From: an uncultured Bryobacterales bacterium
Lineage (GTDB): Bacteria > Acidobacteriota > Terriglobia > Bryobacterales > UBA6623
Length of the DNA: 5,051 nt
Direction: 5' to 3'
NCBI GenBank assembly: GCA_946887065.1
Contig: CAMPKL010000324.1
Location: forward strand, 1-5,051
The stretch's first letter is position 1. Each line of letters begins with the position of its first letter. Position numbers and translations under genes: made by a program. The notes under the pieces are model-generated. The model was given only the letters and a program-made list of their open reading frames with translations, was not told the DNA's origin and made no database searches. Below, one piece after another: positions 1-5,051 of the stretch.

Positions 1-1
1 C

Positions 2-1198
2 CTCGACGCGGACATGCGTCTGTACGCTCCGCTCGACCCGGTGCTGGACGCCCTTAGCGAGGCCAGTATCGTGCTCACGCCGCACCTGCTCAGCCGGGTC
101 GATACCGACGGGCTGGCTATCGAGCGCCAACTGCTGCGAACTGGCGCGTACAACCTCGGTTTCGTGGCCGTTCGAGGCAACGGGATCGGGAAATCGTTCT
201 TGTCGTGGTGGTGTGACCGGCTCGCCGAGCACTGCCTGATCGATCTTGCCGGCGGACTCTTTGTCGATCAGAAGTGGGCGGACCTGGTCCCCGGAATGTT
301 CGACGGCGTGCGGATCCTGCGAGCTCCTGGATTGAACGTGGCCTGGTGGAATTTGCGAGAGCGACCCCTCTCGGCCGAAGGCGGAAGTCATCGCGCGGCG
401 GGAGAGCCGCTCTACTTGTTCCACTTTTCCGGCTTCGACCCAGAGCAGCCCGAGTCTCTGTCGAAACACGCCGCAAGCGACCGCGCAGCCGAGTTGGGAG
501 AGGCCAGGCCGTTGCTCGCCGACCACGCCCAGTTGCTGTTGAGCAGCGGTTATATCGAGAGCAGTGTGTGGAGTCCGGCCTTCGAGAGTTTCGAAGACGG
601 AAGTGCGATCCCCCCGGCTGTGCGCAGCGTGCTGCGACTCGAACCAGCGCTGCAACAGGCGATTGACGATCCATTTTCGATGCCGGGCCGCGAGAAGATT
701 TTTGAGTTCTGGAATCGGCAGGTGAGCGCGCCGGGAGGGGCCGGATTTTTAACCCGTCTGGCGTATCGCATTTATCAGTCGGAGCCGCAAATTCAGGCGG
801 CCATGCCCAACGTCTTCGGTGCACACCGCGAGGCCTATGTCGCCTGGTTCGTTTCCGAGGGCGCCGCTCGCTATGGACTTCCGCCTGAGTTGACCGCGCC
901 GCTCAAATTGACGTCCCTAGACCTTGGCCAAGCGCTGCTGACGCCCTTGGCCCTGCGCATTTACGAGTCGCGAAAAGACTTACAGCGGAAGTTCCCTGAT
1001 CCGTTTGGGGAGGACGCGCTAGGACTACTCACCTGGTTGCTGACTTACGGCGAAAACGAGTGCGACATAGACGAGGCCAACCGTCAAGCTTTTTTGCGGG
1101 AATTCGAGCGGCTGGTCGGGCAACTTCCGTCTCCGCTGCAACGATGGCGCCGGCGGGGCAGGCGCGCGCTGCTTGCGCACTCAGCCGGCCACCGCTGA
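2..1198 (+). CDS. Glycosyltransferase with GT-A fold (GT8-like), 5' end outside the window
   Basis: This probably transfers a sugar from a nucleotide-sugar donor in surface-glycan synthesis; donor and acceptor cannot be read. The frame is open to the left edge. The codons before the first ATG (base 14) read L-D-A-D, giving LDADMRLY, the usual hydrophobic-DxD metal/nucleotide site, so that ATG is internal and the true start lies upstream. Numbering from the ATG, other family-like motifs are SIVLTPHL (18-25), YNLGFVAV (46-53), FVDQKWADLVP (83-93, resembling the DQ motif of GT8-type enzymes), NVAWWNL (108-114) and LFHFSGFDP (135-143, resembling the GT8 HxxG motif). Residues 200-360 form a C-terminal region with a duplicated 38-residue unit at 246-283 and 309-346. 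The tail (377-385) is arginine-rich. TGA is at 1196-1198. The glycosyltransferase role is fairly secure; the GT8 likeness is inference from motifs. Confidence 0.85.
   Translation, partial: LDADMRLYAPLDPVLDALSEASIVLTPHLLSRVDTDGLAIERQLLRTGAYNLGFVAVRGNGIGKSFLSWWCDRLAEHCLIDLAGGLFVDQKWADLVPGMFDGVRILRAPGLNVAWWNLRERPLSAEGGSHRAAGEPLYLFHFSGFDPEQPESLSKHAASDRAAELGEARPLLADHAQLLLSSGYIESSVWSPAFESFEDGSAIPPAVRSVLRLEPALQQAIDDPFSMPGREKIFEFWNRQVSAPGGAGFLTRLAYRIYQSEPQIQAAMPNVFGAHREAYVAWFVSEGAARYGLPPELTAPLKLTSLDLGQALLTPLALRIYESRKDLQRKFPDPFGEDALGLLTWLLTYGENECDIDEANRQAFLREFERLVGQLPSPLQRWRRRGRRALLAHSAGHR
749..1051 (+). repeat. Protein-level tandem duplication inside the glycosyltransferase C-terminus
   Basis: Two 38-residue units (749-862 and 938-1051) align without gaps at a period of 63 residues. 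Shared positions include LTxLA, RIY, S, Q, P, FG, W and a final G: 14 identities of 38 by eye. A weaker partial copy precedes them around bases 668-712 (DPF ending in W, two residues longer). The DNA copies have diverged, so this is an old protein-domain duplication and not a recent nucleotide repeat. The pattern suggests a helical repeat domain appended to the catalytic domain. Confidence 0.7.
1181..1198. other. Small hairpin at the convergent gene junction, possible weak bidirectional terminator
   Basis: TCAGC at 1181-1185 pairs with GCTGA at 1194-1198, with two further G-C pairs inside after a bulge. It overlaps the glycosyltransferase stop codon. It is followed on the plus strand by AT-rich but not T-rich sequence (1203-1214), and on the minus strand by no T-tract. 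It therefore does not fit a standard intrinsic terminator. No better terminator is visible in the 23-base gap between the two converging genes. Confidence 0.2.
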
Positions 1199-1221
1199 AG
1201 GCATTAAATTCAATAGCCGCG

Positions 1222-3909
1222 TCATCGCGCCGGCGCGAACTTCGCCGGCCAGTTCAGGACGATTCCGACTCGCGGAGACGCGTTCGTCGTTTGCGCGTCC
1301 GCATCGGCCGGCTCGACGGTGATGAATCGGCGGCCGTCGGGAGACACATCGTAGTTGGCGGTGCTTGTGGTGGTTCCGGATAGATTGGGCCGCTTGAACA
1401 GGCGCACGGCGGCCCCCACTTTGAACTCGCCGTCCGTCGTGACTTGAACCGCCATCAGATCGTCATCGGCCGTGACGTAGAAAATCTCTTTCCCATCGCG
1501 GCTCCATACAGGGGCTCCGCCGCCTTGCGTGGAGACGATTGTCCGCGCCCCTCCAGCAGGGAAGGGTTGCACGTAGACCTCTCGCCGGCCGGATTCGTCG
1601 GAGACATAAGCCGCATAGCGGCCATTAGGCGAAATTCGAGCATAGACCTCGATCGCAGGAGTCGTGAGAAAGGGATGCGGCGTCCATTCCGTGCTGGTGT
1701 CCGAGGTACGTTCGAGATACCAGAGATCGACGCGCCCCGCGGGGTCTTGCGAGCGGTACAGGACGCGCCGTCCATCGGGGGTCCAGTCCGTCGGCGCCAC
1801 ATTGAAGCCCGTCGCTTCAACCACGGCCGCTGTCCCCGAACCGTCCGCTTCGCGCACGAAAATGCTGCGCCGATCCGCACTCGAACGAAAGACGATGGAC
1901 TTGCCGTTGGGAGACCAGATCGGCCCGGCTTCTCCGCTGGCGTCGGTCGTGAGGCGCGACCGCGTGGCGCGCAGCGTGTCATAAATCCAAACATCCCCGT
2001 TGGCGTTCTCCGTACCCTCAAACGCTAGGCGTAGGCCGTCCGGTGAGACGCGCGGCGCGAACAGGTTGGCTGAAACGACGGAGGGCTTATCGACCGCCGC
2101 ACCGGTCCGATCCAGCCACACCAGACGTTGCGGGCCGTCCTCGCCCGGCAGGGTGCTATAAGCCAAGACTCCTGAGGCGGAAACGGAGAAGCCGTAATAG
2201 CCCGCGTTGGCGCCTGGCGCGGGCGAGGTCGCTAGAGCGAACGGTCCGCCGCTAAGTTCCAGGCTAGCGGCGTCAAACGCTTGCGCCGTCAATGCGCCTT
2301 CGCGGACGAAAAGCAGGTGCCCTGTATTCGACCCCGGCGCGCTTGGCGCGAAGACGGTGTTGGACGAAACAGTCAGCAGCCGGCGAGGCTCCGCGCCGTC
2401 GAGGGAGCCGAGGAATACCCCCGAACCCTCCGGCGCCGAGTCGGCGTCTTCGGTGTAGAGAAAATGCCGCCCGTCCGGCAGCAAATGCGGAAAGCGCCGG
2501 GAGGGCGCCGAGCCTTCCAGGGGCTTGGTAATGCTCTGCGGCTCGCCGCCGGCTTCCGGGACGCTTTGTATTTGGTCGTAGACGGATGCCGCAAACAGGA
2601 TCGTTCCGTCCTTGCCCCAAGTCCCTCCGCGGCCGTCCGCGGCACGGGCGATGGTCTGCGCCGGGCCGCCACCGGCGGGAATCTTCCGCAGGCGCTCGTC
2701 TTCGAAGAAAGCGATCCAGGCGCCGTCGGGCGACCAGAACGGATAGCGCGCGCCGGAAACGCCCTGAATTTGCCGCCACTCCTGCGAATCGAGCGAGCGT
2801 AGCCACAAAGATCCTTGCGGATACGCCGAGATCACCAGGAAGCGTCCGTCGGGCGACAGGCTAATCGCGCCGGGCCGCACAGCGCCGGGCGTTTCAGCCG
2901 AGAACTCGACGACGGGAAGAGCCGCTGGAACCCTTCGCAGATAGACGAACGCGGCCAGCGCCACCGCTAGGACAGCTAGCGCGGCCAGCGGGATCAGCAG
3001 CCGAGCGAGCGAGCGGGATTTCGGCTCCCGCGATCGCAGATTCGGCGGCCGGATTCCGGAGGCGTCGGTGCGCAGAATGGTCGAGCGGCCGGACTTGAGC
3101 TTTTGTTGCAGGTTGCGTAGATCGACGGCGATCTCTTGGGCGTGCTGATAGCGGCCGTCGGCTTCCTTCGCCAAGCACTTGCTGACGATGAACTCCAACT
3201 CCATCGGCAGCCCGGTGCGCAAGGACGTCAGCGGCTCGGGGTCCTGCTCCACGATCTCGTACAACAACGCTTGCTGGTACTCGCCGCGGAACGGCGGCAA
3301 ACCGGCGATCATCTCATGCAGCACGCAGCCCAGCGCCCAAATGTCGCAGCGATAGTCAACCGGCGAACCCATGGCCTGCTCGGGAGACATATACGCCGCC
3401 GTGCCCATGGCGGCGTTCGAGTGCGTGAGCCGCGAGACCGCGCTCAACTGAGCGAGCCCGAAGTCCATGACGGTGGCGCGGCCGTCGGGGGAAATCAGGA
3501 TGTTGGCGGGCTTGACGTCGCGGTGGACGATGCTCGCGTCGTGCGCCGCCTGCAGGGCCTCGGCGACTTGGCGGCCAATGTCGAGGGCATCGTTGAGCGG
3601 CAGCGGGCCTTCGGCGATGCGCTCTTGCAACGTCCGGCCGGCAAGGTAGGCCATCGCCAGGAAGGTCGTGCCGTCGGCCTCGTCAATCTCGTAGACGGTG
3701 CAAATGTTGGGATGATGCAGCGCCGCCGCCGCCTTGGCTTCCCGCAGGAACCGCCTTTTGGCTTCGTCGTTATTAAGCAGATGGGGGGCTAGGAATTTGA
3801 GCGCGACGACGCGGTCGAGCTTGGTGTCCTCGGCCTTGTAGACGACGCCCATGCCGCCCTCGCCGATCTTCTCGACGATGCGGTAATGCGAGATGATCGA
3901 GCCGACCAC
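1222..3909 (-). CDS. Membrane-anchored Ser/Thr protein kinase (PknB-type) with C-terminal TolB/PD40 beta-propeller
   Basis: This is a Hanks-type kinase that phosphorylates Ser/Thr on unknown cytoplasmic targets; the propeller is probably a periplasmic sensing or binding domain. The kinase spans residues 9-266: glycine loop GEGGMG (16-21), ATP lysine K38, helix-C E57, HRDVKPAN (129-136, catalytic D131, N136), DFG (149-151), activation segment with GTAAYMSPE (169-177), D189 and R253. All key residues are present, so it should be active. An Arg/Lys-rich linker leads to one transmembrane helix at about 301-324. From about 333 to 865 the S-P-D/N-G motif recurs (351, 392, 475, 620, 664, 708, 758, 853, with variants at 431, 577 and 801), eleven clear blades at roughly 44-residue spacing. 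The start is GTG at 3909-3907: an in-frame TAG lies 21 bases upstream, no ATG intervenes, and SxISHYRIxEKIGEGG matches the usual N-terminus of these kinases. No Shine-Dalgarno sequence is visible. Function is strongly supported; the ligand is unknown. Confidence 0.95.
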   Translation of the reverse strand: MVGSIISHYRIVEKIGEGGMGVVYKAEDTKLDRVVALKFLAPHLLNNDEAKRRFLREAKAAAALHHPNICTVYEIDEADGTTFLAMAYLAGRTLQERIAEGPLPLNDALDIGRQVAEALQAAHDASIVHRDVKPANILISPDGRATVMDFGLAQLSAVSRLTHSNAAMGTAAYMSPEQAMGSPVDYRCDIWALGCVLHEMIAGLPPFRGEYQQALLYEIVEQDPEPLTSLRTGLPMELEFIVSKCLAKEADGRYQHAQEIAVDLRNLQQKLKSGRSTILRTDASGIRPPNLRSREPKSRSLARLLIPLAALAVLAVALAAFVYLRRVPAALPVVEFSAETPGAVRPGAISLSPDGRFLVISAYPQGSLWLRSLDSQEWRQIQGVSGARYPFWSPDGAWIAFFEDERLRKIPAGGGPAQTIARAADGRGGTWGKDGTILFAASVYDQIQSVPEAGGEPQSITKPLEGSAPSRRFPHLLPDGRHFLYTEDADSAPEGSGVFLGSLDGAEPRRLLTVSSNTVFAPSAPGSNTGHLLFVREGALTAQAFDAASLELSGGPFALATSPAPGANAGYYGFSVSASGVLAYSTLPGEDGPQRLVWLDRTGAAVDKPSVVSANLFAPRVSPDGLRLAFEGTENANGDVWIYDTLRATRSRLTTDASGEAGPIWSPNGKSIVFRSSADRRSIFVREADGSGTAAVVEATGFNVAPTDWTPDGRRVLYRSQDPAGRVDLWYLERTSDTSTEWTPHPFLTTPAIEVYARISPNGRYAAYVSDESGRREVYVQPFPAGGARTIVSTQGGGAPVWSRDGKEIFYVTADDDLMAVQVTTDGEFKVGAAVRLFKRPNLSGTTTSTANYDVSPDGRRFITVEPADADAQTTNASPRVGIVLNWPAKFAPAR

Positions 3910-3918
3910 GATGCGAGA

Positions 3919-3924
3919 ATTGTA
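3919..3924 (-). promoter_or_regulatory. Possible -10 box for the kinase gene
   Basis: On the minus strand TACAAT lies nine bases before the GTG start, one mismatch from TATAAT. No -35-like sequence is found 16-18 bases further upstream and there is no extended -10 TG. If used, transcription would begin within a few bases of the GTG, giving a leaderless or nearly leaderless mRNA, which would fit the missing Shine-Dalgarno sequence. A single hexamer match is weak evidence. Confidence 0.25.
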
Positions 3925-4083
3925 GCGCTACGGGGCGCCCATGCGAGCGGCGGAGTGTGATGCAGAACCCGGCGGTTTAAGAACGGTAGACGGCAGCGTG
4001 GCCCACGCCGATGTGGGCGAACTTGGGCTGCGTCCGGTAAGCACGACTCGGTACCTCGGCGGCGGCTGGAAACTTGGCAACGG

Positions 4084-4162
4084 CGTGGTCGAAAAGTGGG
4101 CGTTTGTCCCCCCTCTTTGGCCCCCTTTCTTCTTTCTCGTGGTCTCCGGCTTTTCGACTACG
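4084..4162. repeat. 13-bp inverted repeat flanking a pyrimidine-rich segment
   Basis: CGTGGTCGAAAAG at 4084-4096 faces CTTTTCGACTACG at 4150-4162. Twelve of 13 positions pair by Watson-Crick rules and the remaining one is G-T, which would be a G-U pair in a plus-strand RNA. The 53-base interior is pyrimidine-rich. A second, 9-bp inverted match (4107-4115 with 4182-4190, runs of C and G) interleaves with the first, so the two could only coexist as a pseudoknot. It could be a stem of a structured RNA or the ends of a small degraded element; no target-site duplication is apparent. Confidence 0.4.
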
Positions 4163-4429
4163 ATAACTTCACCAGTACCTGGAGGGGGGATTGGAGCTAC
4201 AGCAGGAGTGCCCGGTTTGTACGCGCTGGCTGGGGTCAAGCTCCAGGGCATTTCGAGTGGGTACACTTACTGCTCAAGCCTGACAGGCTGGGCCGACAAG
4301 GGGCAGGGGCTCATAAACTGGGCTACTGGGTCATCCTCTAAGCTGACCGCCACCACACGGCCAGCGACAGGCGGAAGAAATAGTAGCGCTGGCGGGTAGG
4401 TTGTGGATCGCAGCGGTGGAGTGAGAATT

Positions 4430-4449
4430 GGCCTTGACTAGTCTTGGCC
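4430..4449. promoter_or_regulatory. 20-bp near-palindrome upstream of the membrane-protein gene, possible operator
   Basis: GGCC arms at 4430-4433 and 4446-4449 surround the perfect 8-bp palindrome GACTAGTC (4436-4443). Only the two TT pairs between them break the symmetry. The element ends two bases before the ribosome binding site. A dimeric repressor site or a 5'-leader hairpin would both fit. TTGACT (4434-4439) resembles a -35 box, but a matching -10 would fall on the ribosome binding site, so I do not call a promoter there. Confidence 0.25.
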
Positions 4450-4450
4450 T

Positions 4451-4457
4451 AAAGGAG
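4451..4457 (+). promoter_or_regulatory. Ribosome binding site fixing the start of the four-helix membrane protein
   Basis: AAAGGAG sits five bases before the ATG at 4463, a near-ideal Shine-Dalgarno sequence and spacing. It is the only strong one in the window. It supports both the reality of the following gene and its start. Confidence 0.8.
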
Positions 4458-4462
4458 AAGCC

Positions 4463-4948
4463 ATGTTGGCGAATGCTCTGCAACTGCTGTTCCTGTTCGC
4501 GGTCCTGATCGTTTTCATCGTCATGGGCGTAACCCACGCTTTTTGGCCGAAATGGGCCGTGAAACAGCCGTGGTCCGCACTCAATGAGGCGAAGTGGAAG
4601 CGGCAGGCCTCAATGTTCAACATACGCTTGGAGCCGACCGAGTGGCGGGTACGCTTCGCGGGCTCGGTCATTCTCTTGGTTACTACACTGGTTCTCTGGG
4701 TCCTCTTTGGTGACCGCGATTCTCCTTACTTCAAGACTGTATGGTCATTGTGGGTCACCGTGGTCCTCACTCTTGCAGCGTCTCAATGCTTCGTCTGGGC
4801 TTTCTCGCCGCAGTGGCTGGTCTCCAGATTTCCGTCGCTGGCTGATGGAATTCCTACGTCTCGGGCTGGCCGGATCGCGATGCGAACGCTCGGTATTCTG
4901 GGCCTAGCGGTAACGGCTGCCATCGTGATCGGCTACGCTGGGCGGTGA
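4463..4948 (+). CDS. Small four-helix integral membrane protein of unknown function
   Basis: I do not recognise a family. The 161-residue protein has four hydrophobic segments, at about 6-24, 65-83, 93-113 and 139-158, so it should lie in the cytoplasmic membrane. Between helices 1 and 2 is a roughly 40-residue polar, Trp- and Lys-rich loop (WPKWAVKQPW at 28-37, EAKWKRQ at 42-48, then EPTEWRVRF at 57-65). The loop between helices 3 and 4 carries SPQWLVSRFPSLADG (115-129) and a basic stretch SRAGR (133-137). There is no cleavable signal peptide motif, cysteine motif or catalytic signature; the single Cys is at 109. The ATG at 4463 is fixed by the strong AAAGGAG. TGA is at 4946-4948. It is transcribed away from the kinase and has no partner gene within the window. 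That it is a real gene is likely; its role is unknown. Confidence 0.8.
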   Translation: MLANALQLLFLFAVLIVFIVMGVTHAFWPKWAVKQPWSALNEAKWKRQASMFNIRLEPTEWRVRFAGSVILLVTTLVLWVLFGDRDSPYFKTVWSLWVTVVLTLAASQCFVWAFSPQWLVSRFPSLADGIPTSRAGRIAMRTLGILGLAVTAAIVIGYAGR

Positions 4949-5051
4949 TGGGGTGCAAGCCAGGTGATTCCCTTTACCCCGCAAGATTGGTTCAACTCGG
5001 CTCAGATGTCACGGTTCGCGGATCGTGGTGATGCGTGTGCCTGGCGTGATG

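Larger units (their letters stand above)
3910..4462. other. Unassigned intergenic stretch between divergent genes
   Basis: About 550 bases with no gene I can defend. Open frames exist on both strands (plus 3941-4399 and 4096-4341, minus 3928-4266), but they overlap one another, lack ribosome binding sites, and encode low-complexity Pro/Gly/Ser/Thr-rich peptides with no recognisable motif. The middle has a marked strand asymmetry: 4107-4138 is almost all pyrimidine on the plus strand. Several inverted repeats occur (4001-4018, 4084-4162, 4230-4246, 4277-4289). It could be promoter and leader sequence for the flanking divergent genes, a non-coding RNA, or the remains of a decayed gene. The sequence alone does not decide between these. 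Confidence 0.5.

Noticed and set aside
1226..1237. Perfect 12-bp palindrome of G and C near the end of the kinase gene
   Set aside because: It lies within the last coding codons and consists only of alternating G/C-type codons for Ala/Arg/Pro; such palindromes are common in GC-rich coding DNA. No T-tract follows, so it is not a terminator.
1444..2806. Long open frames on both strands inside the kinase gene
   Set aside because: They are shadows caused by the GC-rich third positions of the kinase; they read as Arg/Pro/Ala-rich peptides with no domain, while the kinase frame is full of conserved motifs.
3136..3792. 218-codon plus-strand frame antisense to the kinase domain
   Set aside because: It mirrors the conserved kinase-domain codons exactly and has no independent motif, so it is an antisense shadow.
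3928..4266. Open frame of 112 codons on the minus strand
   Set aside because: It reads as a proline- and basic-rich peptide opposite the frame above, has no ribosome binding site, and runs to within 20 bases of the kinase start, where it would occupy the promoter. It cannot be excluded but is not supported.
4241..4300. Possible tRNA-like segment (a TTCGAGT string and small hairpins)
   Set aside because: The bases flanking the TTCGAGT string do not pair as a T-arm, and no acceptor or anticodon stem can be built around it.
4096..4341. Open frame of 81 codons on the plus strand
   Set aside because: Overlaps the other frames in the same stretch, has no ribosome binding site and no recognisable motif; likely chance.
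3941..4399. Open frame of 152 codons on the plus strand in the unassigned stretch
   Set aside because: No ribosome binding site before the ATG, a Gly/Ser/Thr/Pro-rich composition, no motif, and competing open frames on both strands. Its silent-position base use is less GC-biased than expected for a gene in this DNA.
4948..5031. 27-codon frame whose ATG overlaps the membrane-protein stop (TGATG), followed by another TGATG at 5029-5033
   Set aside because: The overlap would suit translational coupling, but the first frame is very short with no motif or binding site, and the second reaches the window edge after seven codons.

Overview
The window looks like chromosomal DNA of a GC-rich soil-type bacterium, most probably an acidobacterium of the Solibacter/Bryobacter kind. 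The main reason is the central gene: a Ser/Thr protein kinase joined through one membrane span to a long TolB/PD40-type beta-propeller, an architecture that acidobacterial genomes carry in many copies. This placement is inference; no rRNA or other taxonomic marker is present.

Layout: (1) Bases 2-1198, plus strand, hold the 3' part of a glycosyltransferase with a GT-A fold. Its DxD motif lies at the very left edge and its N-terminus is outside the window. Its C-terminal half carries an internally duplicated helical module. (2) Bases 1222-3909, minus strand, hold a complete 895-residue receptor-like Ser/Thr kinase. It converges on the glycosyltransferase with only 23 bases between the stop codons. 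(3) Bases 3910-4462 are a stretch of about 550 bases with no convincing gene. It contains a possible -10 box for the kinase, a 13-bp inverted repeat flanking a pyrimidine-rich tract, and a 20-bp near-palindrome just before the next gene. (4) Bases 4463-4948, plus strand, hold a 161-residue four-helix membrane protein of unknown function with a very good ribosome binding site. (5) Bases 4949-5051 hold nothing I can support.

The kinase and the small membrane protein are divergent, and the glycosyltransferase and the kinase are convergent, so no two genes here form an operon. The glycosyltransferase probably belongs to a surface-polysaccharide or glycan cluster continuing to the left. The kinase is probably a stand-alone signalling gene. 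I see no mobile element, CRISPR array, tRNA or rRNA, and no clearly new multi-gene system. The most open questions are the unexplained 3910-4462 stretch and the repeated C-terminal module of the glycosyltransferase.
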